Assembly: GCF_014650335.1 (NCBI RefSeq) | Contig: NZ_BMUT01000001.1 | Location: 1,107,037 to 1,171,036, forward strand | DNA: 64,000 bases | Reading direction: 5' to 3' | Source: Streptomyces hiroshimensis | GTDB taxonomy: Bacteria > Actinomycetota > Actinomycetes > Streptomycetales > Streptomycetaceae | Part shown: piece by piece, positions 8,278 to 17,438 of the stretch | Layout of the letters: each line of letters begins with the position of its first letter | How positions within the stretch are numbered: position 1 is the stretch's first letter | The notes under the pieces: model-generated | What the model saw: only the letters and a program-made list of their open reading frames with translations | Database searches by the model: none | Told to the model about the DNA's origin: nothing | Made by a program: the position numbers and the translations under genes

Positions 8278-9273
8278 ATGGCGGTGCAGGAATGCCGGGA
8301 GCGGGGTACGACGGCCACGGTGGCCTGCGGGAGAGCGGCGCGGGAGCTGGGGCTGAAGCCCCGCGAGTTCCAACTGGCCGTGCAGCTGGGGCATGTGCGG
8401 ACGGTGTCCGTCGTCGGCGGCAGGCCGCGGGTCGCCCGCGAGGAGATCGAGCGGGTGAGGTCCGGCACGGGATTCCCCGAAGCCCTGCGCAACAGTCTGT
8501 GGGCGGTGGGCACGGCCGAGGCCGCCCAGCTGATGGGGGTGAGCCCTGCCCGCTTCGCGCGCCTCGCCAGAGCGGGCTGCTTCGCGCCGGTGAGGTTCTA
8601 CGTCAATCGCTACCGGGCGGTGGTCTGGCACTATCTGGCCGCCGACCTCGTGGAGTTCGCCGACGCCAACCCCGGGCTCCTCACGGGACGCACGGATCCC
8701 GGGCTCCGCCTGGAGCTGGAGGGGCGTGAGGACCAGCGGGCCCGGAGCTGGCGCGCCCGGCGGCTCGACCAGCTGTCCGGGCGGACGGCGGATCCCTGGG
8801 AGCGCGCGGCGGTCGTGGCGGCCGTGCTCGCCCCCGACCAACTGGCGGATGCCGTACCCGACGCCTACGAGCGGGCGTACGTGAGCTCGCTGCGCCCGGA
8901 CATCGCCGGCTTCCGCTCGGACTCGGCGGCGGCGCGGGAGGTCATCGCGACGGTGACGCTCGCCGTCGACGCCGACGAGATCGGGCGCCACCGGGAGCGG
9001 CTCGCCCTGGCCTTGGACGCAGCCCGTGCGGCCCGGTCGGCGCCGAGGCCTGCCGGGCACGTGGCCTGGGCTGTCGTGGAACCGGAGGGGGAGCGGGAGC
9101 CGGAGCCGGAGCGTGGGCAGGGACCGGAGCCGGAGCAGGCACTGAAGCGAGTGCAGGAGCAGGGGCCGGAAGGGGAGCCGGCAGAGGGACAGGCGGCAGG
9201 GGCGCCCACGGCGGCACCGACGGCTCCGGCGGGTCTGCGGGGGTGGCTGCGCCGGCTGCGCCGCATCATGTGA
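8278..9273 (+). CDS. DUF6397 family protein
   Basis: A 331-residue actinomycete protein of a family I recall as DUF6397. The N-terminal part contains two HTH-like segments (AARELGLKPREFQLAVQLGHV and EAAQLMGVSPARFARLARAG), suggesting DNA or protein binding; the middle is helical; residues about 265-315 are a low-complexity acidic and proline-rich linker (EPEPERGQGPEPEQ) before a basic tail RGWLRRLRRIM. The ATG at 8278 has GGGGGAGGG at ideal distance; an in-frame GTG 30 bases upstream has none. Function unknown. Confidence 0.75.
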   Translation: MAVQECRERGTTATVACGRAARELGLKPREFQLAVQLGHVRTVSVVGGRPRVAREEIERVRSGTGFPEALRNSLWAVGTAEAAQLMGVSPARFARLARAGCFAPVRFYVNRYRAVVWHYLAADLVEFADANPGLLTGRTDPGLRLELEGREDQRARSWRARRLDQLSGRTADPWERAAVVAAVLAPDQLADAVPDAYERAYVSSLRPDIAGFRSDSAAAREVIATVTLAVDADEIGRHRERLALALDAARAARSAPRPAGHVAWAVVEPEGEREPEPERGQGPEPEQALKRVQEQGPEGEPAEGQAAGAPTAAPTAPAGLRGWLRRLRRIM

Positions 9274-9303
9274 ACGCCCTGCCGGGTCCGGCTCTGCCGG
9301 TGC

Positions 9304-10167
9304 TCAGCCCACCTTGCGAAACAGGCCCTCCTGCATCACCGACACCAGCAGCCGGCCCTCGCGGTCGAAGATCTGACCACGGGCCAGGCCCCGGGCGCCC
9401 GTCGCGATGGGTGACTCCTGCTGGTAGAGGAACCACTCGTCCGCCTGGAAGGGCCGGTGGAACCACATCGCGTGGTCCAGCGAGGCCATGTCGAATCCGC
9501 GCGGCCCCCACAGCGGTTCCACCGGGATGCGCACGGCGTCGAGCAGCGTCATGTCGCTCGCGTACGTGAGGGCGCAGGTGTGCACGAGCGGGTCGTCGCC
9601 CAGCGGCCCCAGCGCGCGCATCCACACCGCGCTGCGCGGCTCGGTGTCCGCCAGCTCCTGCGGGGTCCAGCGGAGCCGGTCCACGTAGCGGATGTCGAAA
9701 GCCAGCCGGCGCTCCATGTGGCGAAGGGCGCTGGGCAGCTCGCCGAGGCGGTCGCGGATCTCGTCGGCGAGCCGTGGCAGTTCCTCGGGCGCCGGCACGT
9801 CCGGCATGGGCACCTGGTGCTCGAAGCCCGGCTCGGGTTCATGGAAGGAGGCGGTGAGATTGAAGATCGTACGGCCCTGCTGGACGGCCACCACGCGCCG
9901 CGTGGTGAAGGAGCGGCCGTCGCGCACCCGCTCCACCTGGTACACGATGGGCACCCCCGGCCGCCCGGGGCGCAGGAAGTACGCGTGCAGCGAATGGACC
10001 GGGCGGTCACCATCGGTGGTCCGCCCGGCCGCGACCAGCGCCTGCCCGGCCACCTGCCCGCCGAACACGCGCTGCAGCGACTCGTCGGGACTGCGGCCCC
10101 GGAAGATGTTCAGGTCGATCCGCTCCAGGTCGAGCAAACCCACCAGACGGTCGGTCGGTGTGGTCAT
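9304..10167 (-). CDS. tesB: Acyl-CoA thioesterase II (TesB family)
   Basis: A 287-residue double-hotdog acyl-CoA thioesterase that hydrolyses medium/long acyl-CoA to free acid and CoA in the cytoplasm. VFGGQVAGQALVAA, HSLHAYFLRPGRPGVPI and DMASLDHAMWFHRPF are the TesB signatures, the last bearing the catalytic aspartate and histidine region. GAAGGAGG stands just before the ATG. Length matches the family. It is transcribed in the same direction as the helicase gene just upstream (about 50 bases apart). Confidence 0.95.
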   Translation of the reverse strand: MTTPTDRLVGLLDLERIDLNIFRGRSPDESLQRVFGGQVAGQALVAAGRTTDGDRPVHSLHAYFLRPGRPGVPIVYQVERVRDGRSFTTRRVVAVQQGRTIFNLTASFHEPEPGFEHQVPMPDVPAPEELPRLADEIRDRLGELPSALRHMERRLAFDIRYVDRLRWTPQELADTEPRSAVWMRALGPLGDDPLVHTCALTYASDMTLLDAVRIPVEPLWGPRGFDMASLDHAMWFHRPFQADEWFLYQQESPIATGARGLARGQIFDREGRLLVSVMQEGLFRKVG

Positions 10168-10216
10168 CGGGCCTCCTTCGCCGCCGGGGCCCGACGCGTG
10201 GGCCGTGCCTCGGAGG

Positions 10217-12730
10217 CTACAGCTGACCGACCTCCACGACGCGGACCACCGCGCGGCCCTCCTCGTCGGAGGCGGTGAGGTCCACCTCGGCGGTGATGCC
10301 CCAGTCGTGGTCGCCACCCGGGTCCGCGAAGGTCTGCCGGACCCGCCACAGCCCGTCCTCCGGCTTCTCCTCGATGCGCAGCAGCTTCGGGCCGCGCGCG
10401 TCGGGCCCGGTCCCCAGGTCGTCGTACTCGTCCCAGTAGGCGTCCATGGCCTCGGCCCAGCGGTCCTCGTCCCAGCCGGACTCGGCGTCCATCTCGCCGA
10501 GCTCTCCGACCTTGTCGAGGGCGGCCAGCTCGACCCGGCGGAAGAGGGCGTTGCGCACCAGCACCCGGAAGGCGCGGGCGTTCGCCGTGACCGGCTTGAC
10601 CTGGTCGGCGCGGTCCTGCGCCTGCTCGGCCGTCTCCTCCTCGGGGTTGGCCAGCTGCTCCCACTCGTCCAGCAGGCTGGAGTCGACCTGGCGCACCATC
10701 TCGCCCAGCCAGGCGATCAGGTCCTCGAAGTCCTCGGACTTCAGGTCGTCGGGGACGGTGTGGTCCAGCGCCTTGTACGCCCCGGCGAGGTAGCGCAGGA
10801 CGATGCCCTCGGTCCGCGCCAGGTCGTAGTGGGAGGTGAACTCCGTGAAGGTCATGGCCCGCTCGTACATGTCGCGGATGACCGACTTCGGCGACAGCGG
10901 GTGGTCGCCGACCCAGGGGTGGCTCTTGCGGTAGAGGTTGTAGGCGTGGGTCAGCAGCTCTTCCAGCGGCTTGGGGTAGGTGACGTCCATGAGCCGCTCC
11001 ATGCGGTCCTCGTACTCGACGCCGTCCGCCTTCATCGCGGCGACCGCCTCGCCGCGGGCCTTGTTCTGCTGCGCCGCGAGGATCTGCCGCGGGTCGTCCA
11101 GCGTCGACTCCACGACCGAGACCATGTCCAGGGCGTAGGAGGGCGACTCCGGGTCCAGGAGCTCGAAGGAGGCGAGCGCGAACGTCGACAGCGGCTGGTT
11201 GAGCGCGAAGTCCGACTGCAGGTCCACGGTCAGGCGCACGATGCGGCCCTCGGCGTCGGGCTCGTCGAGCCGCTCGACCACGCCGCCGTCCAGCAGGGAG
11301 CGGTAGATCGCGATGGCGCGGCGGATGTGCCGCAGCTGGTTCCTGCGCGGCTCGTGGTTGTCCTCCAGCAGGCGGCGCATCGCCTCGAAGGCGTTGCCCG
11401 GGCGGGCGATGACCGCCAGCAGCATCGCGTGGGTGACCCGGAAGCGGGAGGTGAGCTGCTCCGGCTCGGAGGCGATGAGCTTCTCGAAGGTGTTCTCGTT
11501 CCAGTTGACGAAGCCCTCGGGAGCCTTCTTGCGGACGACCTTGCGCCGCTTCTTGGGGTCGTCACCCGCCTTGGCCAGGGCCTTCTCGTTCTCCACGACG
11601 TGGTCGGGGGCCTGGGCGACGACGAACCCGGCCGTGTCGAATCCGGCCCGCCCGGCGCGGCCCGCGATCTGGTGGAACTCCCGGGCCCGCAGCGTCCGCA
11701 CCCGCTGGCCGTCGTACTTGGTGAGGGCGGTGAACAGCACCGTGCGGATCGGCACGTTGACGCCGACGCCGAGGGTGTCCGTGCCGCAGATGACCTTCAG
11801 CATGCCCGCCTGCGCGAGCCGCTCCACCAGCCGGCGGTACTTGGGCAGCATGCCCGCGTGGTGCACGCCGATGCCGTGCCGGACGTAGCGCGAGAGGTTC
11901 CGGCCGAACTTGGTGGTGAAGCGGAAGTTGCCGATGAGCTTGGCGATCTCGTCCTTCTCCTCGCGCGAGCACATGTTGATGCTCATCAGCGCCTGCGCCC
12001 GCTCCACGGCCGCGGCCTGGGTGAAGTGCACGATGTAGACCGGGGACTGCTGCGTCTGCAGCAGCTCGGTGAGGGTGTCGGTGAGCGGCGTCGCGCGGTA
12101 CTCGTAGGACAGCGGTACGGGCCGGGTCGCCGAGCGGACGACGGCCGTGGGGCGTCCCGTGCGGCGGGTCAGGTCCTCCTCGAACCGGGACACATCACCC
12201 AGAGTGGCCGACATCAGGATGAACTGCGCCTGGGGCAGCTCCAGCAGCGGGATCTGCCATGCCCAGCCCCGGTCCTGCTCCGCATAGAAGTGGAACTCGT
12301 CCATCACGACCTGGCCGATGTCGGCGTCCCTGCCGTCCCGCAGTGCGATGGAGGCGAGCACCTCGGCGGTGCAGCAGATGATGGGCGCGTCGGCGTTGAC
12401 CGAGGCGTCGCCCGTGAGCATGCCGACGTTCTCCGTGCCGAAGATCTTGCACAGGTCGAAGAACTTCTCCGACACCAGCGCCTTGATGGGCGCGGTGTAG
12501 AAGGTCACCTGGTCGTTGGCGAGCGCGGTGAAGTGCGCTCCGGCCGCGACGAGGCTCTTGCCGGAACCCGTGGGCGTCGAAAGGATCACGTTCGCCCCGG
12601 AGACCACCTCGATCAGCGCCTCCTCCTGCGCGGGGTACAGCGAGATGCCCCGCTCCTCGGCCCAGGTCGAGAAGGCTTCGAAAAGGGCATCGGGGTCGGC
12701 ATGGCTCGGCATCTGATCGATAAGGGTCAC
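10217..12730 (-). CDS. DEAD/DEAH-box helicase, Ski2-like (DUF3516 C-terminus)
   Basis: An 837-residue superfamily 2 helicase. Motif I STPTGSGKS, motif II DEFH (a DExH variant), motif III MSATLGD and motif VI AGRAGRAGFDTAGF are intact, so ATP-driven unwinding of RNA or DNA is expected; the C-terminal half matches the actinobacterial DUF3516 extension. I start at GTG 12730 (VTLIDQMP), the point where the family usually begins, with GGAGGG immediately upstream; the reading frame remains open to 12847. Probably an RNA helicase (inference). Confidence 0.92.
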   Translation of the reverse strand: MTLIDQMPSHADPDALFEAFSTWAEERGISLYPAQEEALIEVVSGANVILSTPTGSGKSLVAAGAHFTALANDQVTFYTAPIKALVSEKFFDLCKIFGTENVGMLTGDASVNADAPIICCTAEVLASIALRDGRDADIGQVVMDEFHFYAEQDRGWAWQIPLLELPQAQFILMSATLGDVSRFEEDLTRRTGRPTAVVRSATRPVPLSYEYRATPLTDTLTELLQTQQSPVYIVHFTQAAAVERAQALMSINMCSREEKDEIAKLIGNFRFTTKFGRNLSRYVRHGIGVHHAGMLPKYRRLVERLAQAGMLKVICGTDTLGVGVNVPIRTVLFTALTKYDGQRVRTLRAREFHQIAGRAGRAGFDTAGFVVAQAPDHVVENEKALAKAGDDPKKRRKVVRKKAPEGFVNWNENTFEKLIASEPEQLTSRFRVTHAMLLAVIARPGNAFEAMRRLLEDNHEPRRNQLRHIRRAIAIYRSLLDGGVVERLDEPDAEGRIVRLTVDLQSDFALNQPLSTFALASFELLDPESPSYALDMVSVVESTLDDPRQILAAQQNKARGEAVAAMKADGVEYEDRMERLMDVTYPKPLEELLTHAYNLYRKSHPWVGDHPLSPKSVIRDMYERAMTFTEFTSHYDLARTEGIVLRYLAGAYKALDHTVPDDLKSEDFEDLIAWLGEMVRQVDSSLLDEWEQLANPEEETAEQAQDRADQVKPVTANARAFRVLVRNALFRRVELAALDKVGELGEMDAESGWDEDRWAEAMDAYWDEYDDLGTGPDARGPKLLRIEEKPEDGLWRVRQTFADPGGDHDWGITAEVDLTASDEEGRAVVRVVEVGQL

Positions 12731-12864
12731 CCCTCCATACTGCCTGGCCCCCGGCCGGATCAGGGAACCGGCCGGTCGAATGGTGATCATCCGGACGCTA
12801 CGCTGAGTCGCCGACCCCGTGTCAGAAAAGCCGGGGCCGACCGGCACGAGGAGGGGAATCGACC

Positions 12865-13656
12865 ATGATGGGACCGGCGCACTCGCTCTCGGGAGCGGCC
12901 GCCTGGCTGGGAGTGGGAGCGGCCGTGGCCGCCGCAGGCCACCCGATGCCCTGGCCGGTGCTCGTCGTCGGCGCCCTGATCTGCGCCGGAGCGGCCCTCG
13001 CCCCCGACCTCGACCACAAGTCGGCGACGATATCGCGAGCCTTCGGCCCGATATCGCGTGCGCTGTGCGGCATCATCGACAAGCTCTCGCACTCGGTCTA
13101 CAAGGCCACCCGCGGACACGGCGACCCGCGCCGCAACGGCGGCCACCGCACCCTCACCCACACCTGGCTGTGGGCCGTCCTGATCGGCGGCGGGACCTCG
13201 GCGCTGGCCATGACCGGCGGCCGCTGGGCCGTGCTCGGCATCCTCTTCGTCCACCTGGTGCTCGCCGTCGAAGGACTCCTGTGGCGCGCGGCCCGCACCT
13301 CCAGCGACGTCCTGGTCTGGCTCCTCGGCGCCACCAGCGCCTGGATACTGGCCGGCGTCCTGAACGAGCCGGGCAACGGCGCCGGCTGGCTCTTCTCCGA
13401 CCCCGGGCAGGAGTACCTGTGGCTGGGCCTGCCGATCGTCCTCGGCGCCCTCGTGCACGACATCGGCGACGCTCTCACCGTCTCCGGCTGCCCGATCCTG
13501 TGGCCCATACCCATCGGCCGCAAGCGCTGGTATCCCATCGGACCGCCGAAGGCCATGCGCTTCCGGGCGGGCAGCTGGGTGGAGCTCAAGGTCCTCATGC
13601 CGGCGTTCCTGGTCCTCGGCGGCCTGGGCGGGCTGGGCGCCCTGGAGTTCATCTGA
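12865..13656 (+). CDS. Metal-dependent membrane hydrolase, YdjM/DUF457 family
   Basis: A 263-residue membrane protein with about six helices. PAHSLSG near the start, APDLDHKSAT and HRTLTHTWL are the conserved histidine/aspartate motifs of the YdjM (DUF457) family, which are thought to bind metal, and LVHDIGDALTVSGCPILWPIP near residue 190 is also typical. E. coli YdjM is a LexA-regulated inner-membrane protein of uncertain activity. It is divergent from the helicase gene. No LexA box was seen upstream. Biochemical role unproven. Confidence 0.88.
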   Translation: MMGPAHSLSGAAAWLGVGAAVAAAGHPMPWPVLVVGALICAGAALAPDLDHKSATISRAFGPISRALCGIIDKLSHSVYKATRGHGDPRRNGGHRTLTHTWLWAVLIGGGTSALAMTGGRWAVLGILFVHLVLAVEGLLWRAARTSSDVLVWLLGATSAWILAGVLNEPGNGAGWLFSDPGQEYLWLGLPIVLGALVHDIGDALTVSGCPILWPIPIGRKRWYPIGPPKAMRFRAGSWVELKVLMPAFLVLGGLGGLGALEFI

Positions 13657-13687
13657 CCCCGGCGGCACCCGGCCCCGCCCACCGCGA

Positions 13688-15469
13688 TCACCGGTGCCAG
13701 GAGCGCCACAGCGCCGCGTACGTACCGCCCGCGGCGACCAGCTCGTCGTGGCTGCCCAGCTCGGAGATCCGGCCGTCCTCCGCCACCGCGATCACATCCG
13801 CGTCGTGGGCGGTGTGCAGCCGGTGCGCGATGGCCACCACGGTGCGGCCCTCCAGCACCGTCGCCAGCGAGCGCTCCAGGTGCCGGGCCGCACGCGGGTC
13901 CAGCAGGGACGTCGCCTCGTCCAGCACCAGCGTGTGCGGATCCGCCAGAACGAGCCGGGCCAGAGCGATCTGCTGTGCCTGGGCCGGGGTGAGCGCGAGC
14001 CCGCCCGAACCCACCTCCGTGTCCAGCCCCGCCTCGAGCGCACGTACCCAGCCGTCGGCGTCCACCGCGCCCAGAGCGGACCACAGCTCGCCGTCCTCGG
14101 CCGCCGTCCGCGCCAGCAGCAGGTTGTCGCGCAGCGACCCGACGAAGACGTGGTGTTCCTGGTTGACCAGGGCCACATGGCGGCGCACCCGCTCCGCCGG
14201 CATCCGCGCGAGCTCCGCGCCGCCGAGGGTCACGGCGCCCGAGCGCGGTGCGTAGATCCCGGCCAGCAGCCGGCCCAGTGTCGACTTTCCCGCGCCGGAC
14301 GGCCCGACCAGCGCCACCCGGCTGCCGGGCCGGACCGCCAGGGACACGTCGTGCAGGACGTCGTTCCCCTCCAGGTAGCCGAACCGCACCTCGTCCGCCC
14401 GTACCTCCCGGCCCACGGGCTCCGTGCCGTCGTCGGCGCCGCCCGTGCCGATCTCACGGACCCCCACGAGCCGCGCGAGCGACACCTGCGCGATCTGGAG
14501 CTCGTCGTACCAGCGCAGGATCAGGCCGACCGGTTCGACGAGCATCTGCGCGAACAGCGCGCCGGTCGTCAGCTGTCCCACCGACACCCAGCCCCGGAGC
14601 ACGAAGACACCGCCGATGATCAGCACGGAGCCGAAGACCAGCGAGTGGGTCACGTTGATCACGGGGAAGAGGACCGAACGCAGCCACAGGGTGTACCGCT
14701 CCCACTGGGTCCAGGAAGTGATCCGGCGGTCGGAGAGCGCCACGCGCCGCTCGCCCAGCCGGTGCGCCTCGACGGTCCGCCCCGCGTCGACGGTCTCCGT
14801 GAGCGACGCCGCGACCGCCGCGTACCCCGCGGCCTCCGAACGGTAGGCGGCCGGCGCCCTGCGGAAGTACCAGCGGCAGCCGATGACGAGCACCGGCACC
14901 GCGACCAGGACGCACAGCGCGAGCGGCGGCGCGGTCACCGTCAGCGCTCCCAGCAGCAGCGCCGCCCACACGAAACCGATCGCCAGCTGGGGCACGGCCT
15001 CGCGCATGGCATTGGCCAGCCGGTCGATGTCGGTGGTGATCCGCGACAGCAGGTCACCGGTGCCCGCCCGCTCCAGGACGCCCGGCGGCAGCCCCACCGA
15101 CCGCACGAGGAAGTCCTCGCGCAGATCCGCCAGGATCTCCTCGCCGAGCACCGACCCGCGCAGCCGCACCATGTGCACGAAGACGGTCTGCACGGCGAGA
15201 GCGACGGCGAACAGCGAGAGCGTGCGCCCCAGATGCACCTCCCTCGCACTCGCCGCCAGGTCCTCGACCATGCCGCCCAGCAGGTAGGGGCCCACCATGG
15301 AGGCGGTCACGGCGACGGCGTTCACCGCCACCAGCAGGACGAACGCCCTGCGGTGTCTGCGGAGCAGCATGCGCACGTAGGCCCGGACGGTCGCGGGCGC
15401 GGCCACCGGGAGAGTGGTCGCCGACTCCGGCGCCGCGGGGTCGTGCGCCGGGGGTGCCACGCCGATCAT
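13688..15469 (-). CDS. ABC exporter half, active Walker A, degenerate signature
   Basis: A 593-residue half-transporter: six membrane helices (about residues 40-310) then a nucleotide-binding domain. Walker A GPSGAGKST, Walker B LVLDEATSLLD and the switch histidine AIAHRL are intact, but the signature LSGGQ is replaced by LTPAQ. The partner encoded upstream has the reverse pattern, so the two should form one functional and one dead ATP site. The start overlaps the partner stop by four bases (ATGA). An export role for a drug, lipid or peptide is likely; no substrate gene is adjacent. Confidence 0.92.
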   Translation of the reverse strand: MIGVAPPAHDPAAPESATTLPVAAPATVRAYVRMLLRRHRRAFVLLVAVNAVAVTASMVGPYLLGGMVEDLAASAREVHLGRTLSLFAVALAVQTVFVHMVRLRGSVLGEEILADLREDFLVRSVGLPPGVLERAGTGDLLSRITTDIDRLANAMREAVPQLAIGFVWAALLLGALTVTAPPLALCVLVAVPVLVIGCRWYFRRAPAAYRSEAAGYAAVAASLTETVDAGRTVEAHRLGERRVALSDRRITSWTQWERYTLWLRSVLFPVINVTHSLVFGSVLIIGGVFVLRGWVSVGQLTTGALFAQMLVEPVGLILRWYDELQIAQVSLARLVGVREIGTGGADDGTEPVGREVRADEVRFGYLEGNDVLHDVSLAVRPGSRVALVGPSGAGKSTLGRLLAGIYAPRSGAVTLGGAELARMPAERVRRHVALVNQEHHVFVGSLRDNLLLARTAAEDGELWSALGAVDADGWVRALEAGLDTEVGSGGLALTPAQAQQIALARLVLADPHTLVLDEATSLLDPRAARHLERSLATVLEGRTVVAIAHRLHTAHDADVIAVAEDGRISELGSHDELVAAGGTYAALWRSWHR

Positions 15470-17289
15470 GCCGACTCCTCGATCTGCTCGCTCTCGCCGA
15501 GCTCGGTGAGCTCCGCGTCCAGTTCCCCCGCCGGCCGCGCGCCGGTGTCCGTCTCCCGCGTGACCACTGCGCGGTACGCCGGGTCGTCCCGCAGGAGGGC
15601 GCGGTGCGTTCCCACCGCCACTGCGCGGCCCTCCTGGACGAACACCACACGGTCCGCCCGGTCGAGCAGCAGGGGGCTGGAGGAGAACACCACCGTCGTA
15701 CGGCCCTGCCGCAGCGCCCGCAGCCCGTCGGCGATCCGGGCCTCGGTGTGCGAGTCGACCGCCGAGGTCGGCTCGTCGAGCACCAGCACCTGCGGATCGG
15801 TCACCAGCGACCGGGCCAGCGCCAGCCGCTGCCGCTGCCCTCCCGACAGCGAACGCCCCCGCTCGGTGATCCGCGTCCGCATGGGATCTCCGGAGGCGTC
15901 CGGAGAGGCCTGTGCGAGAGCGGTCAGCACGTCCCCGCACTGTGCCGCCGCCAGCGCGGCCTCGGCCGGGACGGCTCCGGAGGCGGGCACGTCCAGCAGC
16001 TCGGCGAGCGTCCCCGACAGCAGCACCGGGTCCTTGTCCTGGACGAGCACCGCGGTGCGGGCCGTCTCCAGCGGCAGCCCGTCCAGCGCGACGCCGCCGA
16101 GCAGCGCGGAGGGCGCTTCCCCGGCACCGGCCGCGGCGTGGCCGCCCAGCCGGTCGGCCAGGCGTCCGGCCGCGTCGGGGTCGCCGCACACCACTGCGGT
16201 CAGTCGGCCGGCGGGCGCCGCCAGGCCGCTCTCGGGGTCGTACAGGTCGCCTGCCGGCATCTGCGCGGGTCCTTCGCCCTCCCCGGCCCGTGCGGTACGC
16301 CGAAGCGACAGCACGCGGGCCGCACGCGCCGCGGACGGCCGGGAGAAGGAATAGGCCATGGCAATCTCCTCGAACACCCTGAGCGGGAAGAGGAGGAAGG
16401 TGACCAGGCCGTAGACGGTGACCAGTTCACCGACGTCCACGCGGCCGTCCTCCACCAGCCCGACCCCGTAGCCGACCACCGCGATCAGCAGCAGCCCCGG
16501 CAGCAGCACTTGGACCGCCGCGATCAGCGCCCACATCCGGGCACTGCGCACGGCTGCCCGGCGCACCTCCTGGGAGGCGCGCCGGTAGCGGTCCAGGAAC
16601 AGCTCCTCGCCGCCGATGCCGCGCAGCACGCGCAGCCCGGCCACGGTGTCTGAGGCCAGCTCCGTGGCGTACCCGGCCTTCTCACGCTGCTCGTCGGCGC
16701 GCCTCGTCGCGGGCGGCAGCAGGGGCAGCACGGCCAGGACCAGGGCGGGCACCGCCAGCGCGATCACCGTGCCCAGGGCCGGCTGGTAGACCACCAGGGT
16801 CACGCACACCGCTAGCGTCGTGAACAGCGCGGAGCCGAAGCGTGACAGCGCCTCCACGAACCAGCCGATTTTCTCGACGTCCCCCGTCGACACCGCGACG
16901 ACCTCGCCGGCCGCGACCTGACGGGTCAGCGTGGCACCCAACTCGGCCGTCTTGCGGGCCAGAAGCTGCTGCACACGCGCCGCTGCAGTGATCCAGTTGG
17001 TGACGGCCGTACGGTGCAGCATCGTGTCGCCCAGCGCCACGAGGCCGCCCAGCAGCACCATCAGGCCGCCCGCCAGGGCGAGCCGGGCGCCGGAGCGGTC
17101 GACCACGGCCTGGACGGCGATGCCGAGGGCCACCGGCAGCGCGGCCACGGCGGCCATGTGCACCACGCCCCATGCCATGGCCTTCGCCTGGCCGGCCAGC
17201 TGATTCCGTCCGAGCCAGAGCAGTAATCGCGGTCCCGATCCGGTGTCGGGACGGCCGGGATCGGTATACGGAAGGTCGCGGATCTGCAT
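15466..17289 (-). CDS. ABC exporter half, degenerate Walker A, intact signature
   Basis: A 607-residue half-transporter with an N-terminal membrane domain and C-terminal NBD. The position of Walker A reads GDPDAAGRL, lacking the GK-S/T needed to bind phosphates, and the switch histidine is replaced (VFSSSPLLL). In contrast the signature SLSGGQRQR and Walker B VLVLDEPTSAVD are intact. It therefore donates only the signature to the composite ATP site of its partner. ATG 17289 is chosen; an ATG 66 bases upstream lacks support. First gene of the two-gene exporter operon. Confidence 0.92.
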   Translation of the reverse strand: MQIRDLPYTDPGRPDTGSGPRLLLWLGRNQLAGQAKAMAWGVVHMAAVAALPVALGIAVQAVVDRSGARLALAGGLMVLLGGLVALGDTMLHRTAVTNWITAAARVQQLLARKTAELGATLTRQVAAGEVVAVSTGDVEKIGWFVEALSRFGSALFTTLAVCVTLVVYQPALGTVIALAVPALVLAVLPLLPPATRRADEQREKAGYATELASDTVAGLRVLRGIGGEELFLDRYRRASQEVRRAAVRSARMWALIAAVQVLLPGLLLIAVVGYGVGLVEDGRVDVGELVTVYGLVTFLLFPLRVFEEIAMAYSFSRPSAARAARVLSLRRTARAGEGEGPAQMPAGDLYDPESGLAAPAGRLTAVVCGDPDAAGRLADRLGGHAAAGAGEAPSALLGGVALDGLPLETARTAVLVQDKDPVLLSGTLAELLDVPASGAVPAEAALAAAQCGDVLTALAQASPDASGDPMRTRITERGRSLSGGQRQRLALARSLVTDPQVLVLDEPTSAVDSHTEARIADGLRALRQGRTTVVFSSSPLLLDRADRVVFVQEGRAVAVGTHRALLRDDPAYRAVVTRETDTGARPAGELDAELTELGESEQIEESA

Positions 17290-17438
17290 GTCATCCCAGG
17301 GGTGCGGGCGAGCCGGCAGGAGTTGTGAAAGGTTCGCGCCACTGCAGTGCCGCATTCAACCGGTTTTCACACTCCGGCGTCGGATCAGGCCAAAGGGGCT
17401 CTGGCGCACTGGAGTACGAACCGCTTCACTCCTGCCCC

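Noticed and set aside
9692..12868. Plus-strand open frame of 1058 codons opposite the helicase gene
   Set aside because: It is antisense to a clearly conserved helicase, has a low-complexity GC-driven composition, and lacks a ribosome site.
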